Below, piece by piece: positions 1 through 9,020 of a stretch of DNA of 64,000 bases; position 1 is the first letter of the stretch; the number at the start of each line of letters is the position of its first letter. The notes under the pieces are model-generated. The model saw only the letters and a program-made list of their open reading frames with translations, ran no database searches and was not told the DNA's origin. The position numbers were made by a program, and so were the translations under genes. The DNA is from an uncultured Acetatifactor sp. Its GTDB lineage: Bacteria > Bacillota > Clostridia > Lachnospirales > Lachnospiraceae. The DNA lies in contig CAJUJN010000003.1 of NCBI GenBank assembly GCA_910586775.1, positions 1 through 64,000 of the forward strand, read 5' to 3'.

Positions 1-20
1 ACTTATGGTAAAAGTCCAAA

Positions 21-3000
21 ATGGTTTTCGCCTATCTTTGTGATATAGCCGCCTGCCTTGCCGTAACGCCTGTCATAGGTGTAAGCGCAAGCGGTGAGTT
101 GGACGTTGGAGGAATTGCTCCTTCCCAGGAGAGTGCTGTGGCGGAATCTGGTGAGGATGCTGGCGGTACGGGAGAGGCTGCAGGAGCGGAGGGCGGCAGT
201 GCGGAAGACGCTGCCTCAGAAAGTAACAGCGTGCAGGATGCTGCAGCAACGGAGAGCAGCAGCGAAACGGATGTGGCAGATGATGACAGCGAAGCAGCTG
301 AGGATTTAGCGGCTGATGACGATAGTTCGGCGGCAATGGGTGTTTATAGCAGTACTGCTACTGTCAGTAGCGGCGATGCCTTGGAAGGGAACTTTATTGC
401 TGAGGATTTCGAGTCAGTGACAGATACCTGGGGGATGGAGGTTCCCGGCAAAGGTACTTTAGGGGTTGTAGAAGATGAAACCGGAAATAAGTATCTTAAG
501 CTGACTACTACAGAAGCGGCAAGAACGACATCGAAGGAGCTGATAGCGGATGCACCCGAGATGGGAAGTGCAACGATATCATTTAAATGGTATACAACGA
601 CTTTTTCAAGCACAAGCAATGAGGGATATGCCGGTATCCGCATTACAGACGGAACAAATGAAATTGTAACGTTGTTTCTGAATGATATTCGTGAAGAGAC
701 GGGTAAGCAGAATACAACTCCGTTGTATTATACGGTTTACGGTTCTGAGAATAAAGTTGATACAGGAAAGAAGATTGATGTAAATACAACGCATACAGTG
801 GAACTTTCTTTTGATTTTACAGCACATAAGCTGGCTGTCAAACTGGATGGTGAGGATGCTGTAACAGATGTAGATTTTCTGTCTACCACTACACATGCCA
901 GTGGCTTAACCATGATAACAGAAGGAACTAAACCTTCCGTTAATATGGGCATTGATGACTTCTTCATGAGCTGGACCGAGCAGGAAGCAGCGGAAGGAAC
1001 CGTTACGGTGGACTGCGGGACACTGGACGGATGGAGCGGCAGTCTGGTAAGCGAAAGCAAGCTGAGCGTTGCAGAAGCGGGCGGAAGCAAATATCTTGCG
1101 ATGAACGGCGAGAAATATGCCACCAGGACAGCAGCGAAATCTTTAGGTGAACTGCCGGATATGGGCACGGCTACAGTATCCTTTAAATGGTACACTACAT
1201 CGCTGACATCTGACAGCAGGAAAGGAACACCCGGAATCACTTTGAAGAGTGGTGATGTGGAAGTTGTGTCTGTCTACATGGGAGAGGCTCGTGGAACTGC
1301 TGAAACGGAAGCAGTATACTACTCTGTGCAGGGAACGGCTCCCACAAAAATTCCGAGTAAGACATTAACGACTGCAGCGGCGCATAATGTGGTAGTCAGT
1401 GTGGATTTCAGTATCTTGAAAGCAACTATATTTATTGACGGTGAGGAATACATAACTGCTGATGTCAATGCGGCGGCAACCAAGGTAGATACCCTGATGC
1501 TGAATATGGCAGGAGGAAATGGCTCTGGAAAAACATATACCGTGAACATGGGTATCGGCGACTTTTCAATGAACTACACCAACGCAGGCGCCATCCAGAG
1601 AGCGCCGCACATTGCATCATTAGGTGAGTTGGAAGCTGTTACGGCCACCAAGGCAGATCATGAAGCAGGTTTTGCTCATTACAGCAAAGTAACAGCTGTT
1701 CTGTCCAACGGAACCGAAGCGACTTTGGATATTGATGCAAATTCATGGACACCGGACAAAACCTTTGTTGCGGACGACTGGGGAAGCTACACCTGGACTG
1801 CAGATGTTAAGCTGCCGGAGGATGGAAGCATCACCAATCCTCTGAATCTGCAGGTAAGTTACGAGATGAATTACAGGTCCGATTTCCTGGATACGGATAT
1901 CAATTCCGTAGTCATGCCTCAGCCTGTAATCGTGACAAAGCAGCAGTGGGAGAGCGGTTCTTATCAGCATCCGGACAAGGTATCTGCTCTTCTGGTAAAC
2001 GGCAGAGTAATCACGGTTTCGCTGGATGCGGGTTCCTGGACATGCGAGCCGGAGTTTGATGTGGATACCAAGGGGTCTTACGTCTGGACAGCGGATATTG
2101 CCGCAACGGAAAATAACCGCAACCACAGGAATCTCAAGGTCTCCTATACCATGAACTATTACGGTTCCTATGTGTCTGAACATGACTATGAGAACGAGTT
2201 TACCTTTAAGGAAATCGACTGGGATGTATGGGGCAAGGATGTAGATAAAGACTCCGGTACGGGCGGATACGAATTTTCGATAAAGGAAGAGGCGGACGGA
2301 AATCTTTATCTCTATGGAAAAGTGACGAATAATAACCCACGGGGATCCAGATTAGATCTTTCTGCAGATATCGTAAAGGGAGCAACCATGGAGTTTGACT
2401 GGATGCCTGTTAAGGTTGGCGGCGGGCATGCAGATTTGCTGTTCATGTCTCCGGCAGCAAAGCAGAATTACTTTACGGTTTATGTGGACAGCAGCGGTGC
2501 AATCAAGTACTATACAGCATCGGACGCCAATAATACGAGTGTGATTGATGATGCTTTCGAGGGTGTGATTGCGGAAAAGAACGCAGAGAGTACTGGAGTA
2601 GGGGCGATTGGAAAATGGTTTACGGTCAAGGTTGCCTTTGATTATATTAACCATACTGCGGATCTCACAGTGACATCCAAAGAGGATTCAAAGGTTGCGT
2701 TTACGAAATCAGGGATTCCGATATCGCCTGATGCAAACGGGCTTTCCGTCCTTGTAATGCGTAAGCCGAAAGGATGCAATAATTCTGAAAATGCACTGGA
2801 CAATATTTATGTAGATTATGATAAGTTTGATGAGAATGATATCGTGTCGGTAAGAAATCCGGCAAATATCAACATGACAAAGGAACTGTATTCGAACTAC
2901 AAGTTCCCCGAGACGGTTACGGCAGTTCTCGGGAACAAAAAAACCGTAGATATTAAAGTAGGTGACTGGACATCTGAACCGACATTTGATCCGGAAAAGG

Positions 3001-6000
3001 AAGGCGCTTATGTCTGGACGGCACCGCTGGTGACAGGAAACTACACCAATTACTTTAAGCTGAATGCATCTTTCACTATGAATTATACCGAGAAGCCTTA
3101 TGTATCCAGCGTGAATAATCCGCCTACCCTGGAACTGGAGTACGGTGAGGGCTGGAGCAAGGATGAACTGCCGAAGGAAGCAACGGTTATTCTGAACACA
3201 GGGGATATCCTGTATGATGCACCGGTAGGAGAGTGGAATGCTATCCGTGCATTTGACGCGGAAAAAGAAGGCATCTATGTATATGGCGCGAACCTTGCAG
3301 AGGATACCGAGGGAAGATTTGTGGTTGATAAAGCCCTGATCACTCCGAATGAACAGCACAGCGCAGACTCAGGTTATGTATATGATGTATACTACAGGGT
3401 CAGCTATTTTGAAACCCCGGGCAATAATTACAACGGATATGTACGTTCCATGGAATATCTGGACCGCGGCGTGTCAGCTGTAAATACCGGTTCCGGAATC
3501 CTGGTATCCTGGAGACTGTTTGTGGAAGAGTACGGAAAAGGGGTACAGTTCAATGTACTGCGCAACGGTGTTAAGATTACATCCACGCCGATTACCACGA
3601 AGACCAACTACCTGGATAAGGATGGTAAGCCGGGAGACAAGTATTCGGTGGAGATCATTCAGAACGGCGTAACGACTGTAAGCGAGGCTACGGAAGCCCT
3701 GGCAGACAATTACCTGTCCATAAAGCTTCAGAAGCCGGAACCTCAGCCTGATATCCAGGGTAATCTGGCTGCTTACAGCATCAACGATGCCGGTGTGGCA
3801 GATGTGGATGGCGACGGACAGTATGAATTTGTAATCAAGTGGTATCCTTCAGACGCCTTTGACTCGGGAAAGCAGGACGGACCTTCCGCGCCTACCATCT
3901 TCGACTTCTACGAGATGGACGGCACTCCTCTGTGGAGACTGAATATGGGTCTGGAGATGCCTTCCGGTGCACACTGGAACCAGTTCATGCTCTATGATAT
4001 GGACGAGGACGGAAAGGCAGAGTTCTTCATTAAGACTTCTGACGGAACTGTCAGCTATAAGCCGAATAAAGACGGACTGTTTGACATGACGGACGAGAGC
4101 ACCATAGTCTCTTACATCGGTGACAAGAGCGTGGTTCCCGGAACGAATATCGCTTCCACAGGACATGTGGGTGTGGACAGCAATGAGTATGTTACCGTAT
4201 TCAATGGTCTGACCGGAGAAGAAATCGATACGATTGATTATGTGAATCAGGTAGATGATTTTGAGGATTATGGAGATAACTGGGGCAACAGAGCATCGAG
4301 ATTTAACATTGCTCTTGCTTATCTGCCGAAGACTCAGAATGATGCAGGCTGTACGGAGACGATTCCGGCAGTGCTGCTGAACAGAGGATATTATAACAGA
4401 ACTACTATCGCGGCCTATACCCTGAGAAATGGTAAACTGCAGCTGGAATGGAACTTTATTGCAGAAAACGGAACGAGATATGCCGGCAGAGGCAATCACA
4501 ATGTGTCAACCGGAGATATGGATCAGGACGGCTTCGATGAGATAGTAATCGGCGCACTGGCCATAGATCATGACGGTACCGTATTATGGTGTAAGGACGG
4601 CATTGACGGGCAGGATGAGCAGGGCCATTCCGACACGATTCACCTGTCAGTCATGAACCCGAACAACCCCACTCAGCTGTATGTATTTACGCCTTCCGAG
4701 GAGGCGGGTTCTACGTTGAACGGCACGCTTTCCAATGCGGCAAACGGCAGCCGTATCAACGGGATTTACAGGGAGCCTGCGGATATTGGACGCGGTGTTG
4801 CCGCAAATATTACGCCGAACGCGGGCTTTGAGTATTGGATAAATACTCCGAATAACGAGGGCGGCCCTACGGGCACAATCTACAATATGCTGGGCCAGGT
4901 GCAGGCGAGCGTGCCTCCTTCAAACTTCTCCACCAACTGGAGAGTGTACTGGGACGGCGATCTGTTAAGCGAGCTTGCAGACGGCAGGAATAACGGAACG
5001 GGCGGAACAGACCAGACGGTTTATAAGTATGACTGGGAAAATAATGTACTGAATACCATGGAAGTGTTCGGGGGGACACATACGAACAATTCCACCAAGA
5101 ATACGCCCAGCCTGTCAGCCGACCTGTTCGGTGACTGGCGTGAGGAGTTCATGGTCGGTGCTTCGGATGATACGGAGCTTCGTATTTACATGACTGGTTA
5201 CGAGACAGAGTATGCGATTTATACCCTGATGCAGGATCCTGTATACCGCAACGCTGTTGCAAACCAGAATACGGCTTACAATCAGCCGCCTCATTTAGGG
5301 TTCTATCTGGGCGAGGATAATAAGGAGCAGGTTCTGGCGATGGAACTGCCTACGCCGAAGATCAGCTATACAACGAAGCCGGGAGAGTTTAAGCCCAGCG
5401 TAGATAAGGATGACGTGGCACCTGACACCGGGTTTGTAACGGATGCAGGTAAGTTGAAAAATATTTTGACTGATCCAGACAATAATATTTTGGATGATGA
5501 TGAAAAAGCTGCAATAAATGATGGCGCGAATTTTGAACTGGTGCTGCAGATCAAAGATGCTGCCGAGAGTGTAAAAGAAAAGGGAATTGCGGCGAAGATG
5601 GAAGAAGCAGCCGGGAAATATAATATAGGGTTGTACATGGATATCTCCCTGTTCCTGATTGTGGGCGACAAGGATCCCAGAAAGGTGAAGACTCTGGGCA
5701 AGGATGAAGTGGAGTTGGAGGTTAAGCTTCCCGAAGAACTCATCAACACGAATGCGGCTGTGAAGAGAACATACATTATCATTCGTGAGCATGAAGGTGT
5801 ATGTGATGTGTTGGAAAAGGTGGTGTATGATGAGAAAGCAGGAACCCTGAGGTTTAAGACAGATAAGTTCTCTTATTATGCAATCGCATATCTGGATGAG
5901 ACTGTGACTGAGCCTACGCAGGAGCCCGGAACGCCCATACCTACACAGGAACCCGGAATGCCTACGCAGGAGCCCGGAACACCTGTGCCTACGCAGGAGC

Positions 6001-6284
6001 CTGGAACCACGGAAACACCCGCGCCTACGCAGGAACCCGGAACTACGGAAACGCCTGCGCCTACACAGGAGCCCACATCCACACCGGATAATGGCGGAAA
6101 CGGCGGCTCTAACGGCGGCAATTCCGACAATAACGCTTCCGGCTCGTCGGGACAGGCGCAGCAGACCAATGCGCCCAAGATTGGTGACCACATGGACGGT
6201 ATTGCCGTGGGCTGTGTACTTGTTATAGCGATGGCAGGTATCGGCGCGGCAGTTGTAATAAAGCGTCGCCGTAAAGCAAAATAA
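21..6284 (+). CDS. Surface rhamnogalacturonan lyase, PL11 family, multidomain
   Basis: A 2087-residue exported enzyme predicted to cleave the rhamnogalacturonan-I backbone by beta-elimination. Residues about 120-325 and 327-523 are two tandem, mutually similar concanavalin/LamG-like modules (shared core SFKWYTT). A third such module is near 725-937. Four Ig-like repeats with the pattern SWT...F...GSYVWTA flank it (about 527-724 and 943-1133). Residues about 1140-1790 match the PL11 eight-bladed propeller: MEYLDRG at its start, calcium-binding-like loops DVDGDGQYEF, DMDEDGKAEF and DMDQDGFDEI, and GDWREEF. A Pro/Thr/Glu linker (1964-2020), the motif APKIGD, a membrane helix (about 2062-2081) and a KRRRK tail suggest wall anchoring. 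The start is uncertain: the first ATG follows an in-frame stop at 9-11, the signal peptide lacks basic residues, and no ribosome site is visible in the 20 upstream bases. A class B sortase gene follows on the other strand. Confidence 0.88.
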   Translation: MVFAYLCDIAACLAVTPVIGVSASGELDVGGIAPSQESAVAESGEDAGGTGEAAGAEGGSAEDAASESNSVQDAAATESSSETDVADDDSEAAEDLAADDDSSAAMGVYSSTATVSSGDALEGNFIAEDFESVTDTWGMEVPGKGTLGVVEDETGNKYLKLTTTEAARTTSKELIADAPEMGSATISFKWYTTTFSSTSNEGYAGIRITDGTNEIVTLFLNDIREETGKQNTTPLYYTVYGSENKVDTGKKIDVNTTHTVELSFDFTAHKLAVKLDGEDAVTDVDFLSTTTHASGLTMITEGTKPSVNMGIDDFFMSWTEQEAAEGTVTVDCGTLDGWSGSLVSESKLSVAEAGGSKYLAMNGEKYATRTAAKSLGELPDMGTATVSFKWYTTSLTSDSRKGTPGITLKSGDVEVVSVYMGEARGTAETEAVYYSVQGTAPTKIPSKTLTTAAAHNVVVSVDFSILKATIFIDGEEYITADVNAAATKVDTLMLNMAGGNGSGKTYTVNMGIGDFSMNYTNAGAIQRAPHIASLGELEAVTATKADHEAGFAHYSKVTAVLSNGTEATLDIDANSWTPDKTFVADDWGSYTWTADVKLPEDGSITNPLNLQVSYEMNYRSDFLDTDINSVVMPQPVIVTKQQWESGSYQHPDKVSALLVNGRVITVSLDAGSWTCEPEFDVDTKGSYVWTADIAATENNRNHRNLKVSYTMNYYGSYVSEHDYENEFTFKEIDWDVWGKDVDKDSGTGGYEFSIKEEADGNLYLYGKVTNNNPRGSRLDLSADIVKGATMEFDWMPVKVGGGHADLLFMSPAAKQNYFTVYVDSSGAIKYYTASDANNTSVIDDAFEGVIAEKNAESTGVGAIGKWFTVKVAFDYINHTADLTVTSKEDSKVAFTKSGIPISPDANGLSVLVMRKPKGCNNSENALDNIYVDYDKFDENDIVSVRNPANINMTKELYSNYKFPETVTAVLGNKKTVDIKVGDWTSEPTFDPEKEGAYVWTAPLVTGNYTNYFKLNASFTMNYTEKPYVSSVNNPPTLELEYGEGWSKDELPKEATVILNTGDILYDAPVGEWNAIRAFDAEKEGIYVYGANLAEDTEGRFVVDKALITPNEQHSADSGYVYDVYYRVSYFETPGNNYNGYVRSMEYLDRGVSAVNTGSGILVSWRLFVEEYGKGVQFNVLRNGVKITSTPITTKTNYLDKDGKPGDKYSVEIIQNGVTTVSEATEALADNYLSIKLQKPEPQPDIQGNLAAYSINDAGVADVDGDGQYEFVIKWYPSDAFDSGKQDGPSAPTIFDFYEMDGTPLWRLNMGLEMPSGAHWNQFMLYDMDEDGKAEFFIKTSDGTVSYKPNKDGLFDMTDESTIVSYIGDKSVVPGTNIASTGHVGVDSNEYVTVFNGLTGEEIDTIDYVNQVDDFEDYGDNWGNRASRFNIALAYLPKTQNDAGCTETIPAVLLNRGYYNRTTIAAYTLRNGKLQLEWNFIAENGTRYAGRGNHNVSTGDMDQDGFDEIVIGALAIDHDGTVLWCKDGIDGQDEQGHSDTIHLSVMNPNNPTQLYVFTPSEEAGSTLNGTLSNAANGSRINGIYREPADIGRGVAANITPNAGFEYWINTPNNEGGPTGTIYNMLGQVQASVPPSNFSTNWRVYWDGDLLSELADGRNNGTGGTDQTVYKYDWENNVLNTMEVFGGTHTNNSTKNTPSLSADLFGDWREEFMVGASDDTELRIYMTGYETEYAIYTLMQDPVYRNAVANQNTAYNQPPHLGFYLGEDNKEQVLAMELPTPKISYTTKPGEFKPSVDKDDVAPDTGFVTDAGKLKNILTDPDNNILDDDEKAAINDGANFELVLQIKDAAESVKEKGIAAKMEEAAGKYNIGLYMDISLFLIVGDKDPRKVKTLGKDEVELEVKLPEELINTNAAVKRTYIIIREHEGVCDVLEKVVYDEKAGTLRFKTDKFSYYAIAYLDETVTEPTQEPGTPIPTQEPGMPTQEPGTPVPTQEPGTTETPAPTQEPGTTETPAPTQEPTSTPDNGGNGGSNGGNSDNNASGSSGQAQQTNAPKIGDHMDGIAVGCVLVIAMAGIGAAVVIKRRRKAK
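5910..6078 (+). repeat. Tandem PTQEPG-coding repeat in the wall-spanning linker
   Basis: Degenerate tandem copies of an 18-36 bp unit encoding PTQEPG, interspersed with TPAP or TPVP, make up the linker between the enzyme and the membrane anchor of the PL11 protein. Such Pro/Thr-rich stretches usually span the cell wall. The near-identical units could expand or contract by slippage. Confidence 0.8.
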
Positions 6285-6324
6285 TATTAATAAGTAAGTT
6301 GTACAGGGAAAACCTGGAGAACAG

Positions 6325-6360
6325 AAAACCGGCACAGTGATTCATATTGTGCCGGTTTTT
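6325..6360. terminator. Bidirectional Rho-independent terminator
   Basis: A perfect 12-bp stem (AAAACCGGCACA at 6325-6336, complement at 6348-6359) with A and T tracts on both sides lies between the convergent PL11 and sortase genes. It can serve transcripts from either strand. Confidence 0.85.
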
Positions 6361-6426
6361 CCTGTCTTTGACGAAAGTGTATCTTAGGGAGTGATGAATT
6401 GTGGGAACGCTGCCCTGCTGCATTGG

Positions 6427-7242
6427 TTATTCCATGATTCCCATCACCACGAACCTGGAAGTGGCTGTTTCATAGCTGCAGGTTGCAAGCGTTACGATAT
6501 GGTCATTTACGGTAGGGACTATGTCGCTTTTGAAATAGGATTTCCGGCATACGCTGTCCAGCCATTTCTGAAAGTCATCATCATTTGCGAAGCTGACCTG
6601 CCAGACATCGCTTTCGGCATCGGTCACAAATCCCGCAAAAAGATTTACCCGATGAGCCTCGCCGGGAGTAATGATCCAGAGAGCGGGGTGGGCATCATAG
6701 TAGTCCTGCTGTGCATAGTCTGCAAGACCGGCGAACATGGAGCCGTTTTTCATATGGTGTCCGTAGAGGATACTGTTGTGGTCAGTAAAATCATTCTGAT
6801 TTAAGTAATCCATGAAAATAGCGCCGCAGGCATTTGCTGCTCCGTTGTACATATGATCCAGGTAATAGGAATTGTCCGTCCCCTGGGCAATCGGATAATT
6901 GATGGAGGTGTTCGGACTGTATATCCAGCCGATACAGTCAGGGTTTATGGCCCGCAGAGAGTCGAAATCCACAACAGGCGGCGCTGCCAGATAAAATTCA
7001 CCGGCGGAATCCGGTGAAGGGGAGGCCTGCGAAGGCTGCGTGCCGGATTCGGTTTCGGAAGACGCGTCAGATGGCGGCTCCGGGGTTCCTTCCGGAAGAA
7101 ATACATAGGACTGCAGTGATTCATAGGTATCGCTGCCGGTGTGATATTCCCGAAAGATAAAAAACAGCACGCAGGCAGCGGCTATGATAATGACAGTCAT
7201 TAAAATAAGAAATACAATTTCGCTTTTTTTCCATTTTTTCAT
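6427..7242 (-). CDS. Class B sortase
   Basis: A 271-residue membrane-anchored transpeptidase that would join sorting-signal proteins to the cell wall. It has an N-terminal membrane helix (residues 10-30), a Ser/Pro-rich stalk (50-80) and a sortase domain with the class B traits YGHHM (His162), TLATC (Cys255) and SRF (Arg263), the expected catalytic triad. It lies tail-to-tail with the PL11 gene, whose C-terminus has an APKIGD motif resembling an LPXTG-type signal, so that enzyme is a plausible substrate (inference). A GAGG ribosome site precedes the ATG. A sigma-A-like promoter and repeated operator-like sequences lie upstream. The symbol srtB is not given because several class B sortases can coexist. 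Confidence 0.9.
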   Translation of the reverse strand: MKKWKKSEIVFLILMTVIIIAAACVLFFIFREYHTGSDTYESLQSYVFLPEGTPEPPSDASSETESGTQPSQASPSPDSAGEFYLAAPPVVDFDSLRAINPDCIGWIYSPNTSINYPIAQGTDNSYYLDHMYNGAANACGAIFMDYLNQNDFTDHNSILYGHHMKNGSMFAGLADYAQQDYYDAHPALWIITPGEAHRVNLFAGFVTDAESDVWQVSFANDDDFQKWLDSVCRKSYFKSDIVPTVNDHIVTLATCSYETATSRFVVMGIME

Positions 7243-7300
7243 AGATACCTCGTTTCTGTGCTTCCGGGCACAGGCTTTATAGAATTTTGCTTTTGGGGCA

Positions 7301-7350
7301 ATTCTATAATAGAATCAAGAGCAGATTCTATTATCTAAGTTCTATTATAA
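7301..7350 (-). promoter_or_regulatory. Repeated operator-like sites upstream of the sortase gene
   Basis: Three related AT-rich sites lie in 50 bp: the near-perfect palindrome ATTCTATAATAGAAT (7301-7315), ATTCTATTAT (7325-7334) and TTCTATTATAA (7340-7350). They share TTCTAT/ATAGAA cores at roughly 16-24 bp spacing and sit just downstream of the predicted -10 box, where a repressor could act. The regulator is unknown. Confidence 0.45.
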
Positions 7351-7372
7351 CTTGTCCTTTCGAAAGAAACAA
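7344..7372 (-). promoter_or_regulatory. Sigma-A-like promoter for the sortase gene
   Basis: On the minus strand, TTGTTT (7372-7367) and TATAAT (7349-7344) are separated by exactly 17 bp, about 100 bp upstream of the sortase start. The -10 box matches the consensus fully and the -35 box in four of six positions. Confidence 0.6.
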
Positions 7373-7400
7373 GGTCGAATGGTAAGGGAATTTCGGAAAA

Positions 7401-7643
7401 TCAAAGCAGTGCATTTATTGTGTTGACAATTTCCGCTTCAAAACGGCTTTTCTGAAAGCCTTTGTAAACGCCTTTGTAAAAGTGACAGGAGACTTCGGCC
7501 AGAGAAGAGTCTGCAGGAGCTTTTATCATTACTTCTCCGACAGGGGTGCCTGTAGAGCGAAATTCAACCAGCAGGGCGTGCGGATTGTTTTTGTCCATTT
7601 TTTTTCTGATTAAAAAATGTTCCGTTTCAAATAAATATTTCAT
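7401..7643 (-). CDS. Small hypothetical protein (80 aa)
   Basis: An 80-residue soluble protein of mixed charge with no signal peptide or membrane segment; I do not recognise the family. A strong ribosome site (GGAGGG, 6-7 bases before the ATG) supports it as a real gene. It diverges from the XRE regulator gene. One of two matching TTGAAC-N5-GTTCAA inverted repeats lies about 58 bp upstream, so it may be a target of that regulator (inference). It could be transcribed on into the sortase gene, which also has its own promoter. Confidence 0.6.
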   Translation of the reverse strand: MKYLFETEHFLIRKKMDKNNPHALLVEFRSTGTPVGEVMIKAPADSSLAEVSCHFYKGVYKGFQKSRFEAEIVNTINALL

Positions 7644-7700
7644 ACGCCGCCCTCCTTGCTTTTTTGTTCTTAATATATCGTTTCCAAATCAAATATGGTA

Positions 7701-7717
7701 TTGAACCTTCGGTTCAA
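7701..7717. promoter_or_regulatory. Inverted-repeat operator TTGAAC-N5-GTTCAA (site 1)
   Basis: A perfect dyad TTGAAC-CTTCG-GTTCAA, extended by C/G to seven-base arms. It lies in the divergent region between the 80-residue gene and the XRE regulator gene, and is identical in both half-sites and spacing to site 2 at 7826-7842. Confidence 0.55.
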
Positions 7718-7825
7718 CCGGGGGCTTTGCAGATAGCTGCCGCCTGATTATTATGATATCACAAAAATCGGAAAAGAAGAAAATTCTGCATCAATGGTAT
7801 CTTGCAGTACACGAATTGTTTTGCA

Positions 7826-7842
7826 TTGAACTCTTTGTTCAA
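7826..7842. promoter_or_regulatory. Inverted-repeat operator TTGAAC-N5-GTTCAA (site 2)
   Basis: A second perfect dyad, TTGAAC-TCTTT-GTTCAA, ends 8 bp before the XRE regulator start codon and directly abuts a TTGACA hexamer (7843-7848). Two identical dyads 125 bp apart are typical of an autoregulated divergent promoter; binding by the adjacent XRE protein is inferred. Confidence 0.55.
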
Positions 7843-7850
7843 TTGACAAA

Positions 7851-9020
7851 ATGAATAATTCAGGTAAACTTATTTTAGGAGAAAGGCAGAAAGGGAGTGA
7901 CAGGGAATGGGGAATTTATAACATCGGCGCTATTCTCCGGGGGTTGAGGAAGAGCAGAGGCTTCAGCCAGAAGCAGCTTGCAGAGGGAACCTGTACGGTG
8001 GAGTATATCTCTAAGATAGAGAACGGCAAGAAGAATCCGTCACCGGAGATTATTTCCAGGCTGTTCCATCGTTTGGGGGCGGATCCCAGCCTGTTTTTTA
8101 CGACATTGGATAATGTGGAGAACGAACAGTATACCCTGCACCGGTTTGAACTGGAGCGGCTTCTGGGAGAGTCGGAATTTGAGAAGGCCAGGGCTTACAT
8201 TGCAGAACTGGAGAAGGAATATTCGTTCTATTCTTCCGGCGAGCCGAGGCAGTATCTCATGGGAAAGCAGGCACATATTCTGCAGAATCTGGACAAGGAA
8301 TTCGATAAAGCCCGCGAGCTTGCCATCCGCTCCATTCTTGTCACCAAACCTGAGTTTACACTGGACAATATGGAGCAGTATGAATATTACAGTACTACAG
8401 AGTTGTGGTCGATTATTTATATCTCTACAGCCTGTTACTGGAAAGATAAGAGGCGGAAACTGGAGGATAAGGCAGAAATTCCCATCCGTCTGGTCTCTTT
8501 TGTGCTCAGCCATCTGGAAAAAGGATATCTGCATACATCTGTTATCGGCACACTATATGCAACGGCAGCATTCTACCTGGGGAGGTATCTGTGCATGGCC
8601 GGACGGCTGGAGGAATCCGAGGCAGTGTCACTGAAAGGGGTACAGTTTATCACACGTAACTATAACCAGATTCTGGAACTGCTGGGAAAGATTATCATGA
8701 ACAGAGCCCTGGCCATTGATATCGGGCAGCGGGAGGAAGCTGAGGTGCTGAAGACCGGACGCAGATTTCCGCCCTTTGACCAGAACAGGGACGAGGAACA
8801 GCTTTATGGCTTCGGGGCGATGCTGCTTCAGCTGGCGGCCAATGAGATGACGCTGTACCAGTATCTGGATGTGCCCATGACGCTGTTTCCCCACCTGGAA
8901 AGTGATGAGAATAAATCAGAACCTTTCCCGTTTTCATGCTGTCGGGATGCCTCTGCTTTTTCCTGTAGCCGCAGTATCCTGCCGGAAGATGAAAGGACAG
9001 GTGATTTTCCGGCAGGATAA
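7851..9020 (+). CDS. XRE-family regulator with TPR-like helical C-terminus
   Basis: A 389-residue transcription factor. Residues about 23-80 form an XRE helix-turn-helix (SQKQLAEG, then YISKIENGKKNPSPE). The rest is helical, TPR-like and Rgg/PlcR-like in layout, a design that often senses peptides or partner proteins. The start is the only in-frame ATG before the HTH, but no good ribosome site precedes it and a TTGACA box lies just upstream, so the true start is unsure. The last ~45 residues are Cys/Ser/Pro-rich and overlap a 12-bp hairpin (8976-9018), unlike the helical body, so the natural end may be earlier. It faces an AraC gene convergently. Two TTGAAC-N5-GTTCAA dyads upstream suggest autoregulation. 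Confidence 0.82.
   Translation: MNNSGKLILGERQKGSDREWGIYNIGAILRGLRKSRGFSQKQLAEGTCTVEYISKIENGKKNPSPEIISRLFHRLGADPSLFFTTLDNVENEQYTLHRFELERLLGESEFEKARAYIAELEKEYSFYSSGEPRQYLMGKQAHILQNLDKEFDKARELAIRSILVTKPEFTLDNMEQYEYYSTTELWSIIYISTACYWKDKRRKLEDKAEIPIRLVSFVLSHLEKGYLHTSVIGTLYATAAFYLGRYLCMAGRLEESEAVSLKGVQFITRNYNQILELLGKIIMNRALAIDIGQREEAEVLKTGRRFPPFDQNRDEEQLYGFGAMLLQLAANEMTLYQYLDVPMTLFPHLESDENKSEPFPFSCCRDASAFSCSRSILPEDERTGDFPAG

Noticed and set aside
5295..6335. 346-codon minus-strand frame opposite the PL11 C-terminus
   Set aside because: Arg/Cys/Leu-rich shadow of the repetitive PTQEPG coding strand; no start signals or recognisable domain.
7843..7870. TTGACA with TAAACT at 16 bp as promoter of the XRE gene
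   Set aside because: It would start transcription downstream of the only ATG before the HTH, and no later start with a ribosome site exists in frame; left unassigned.
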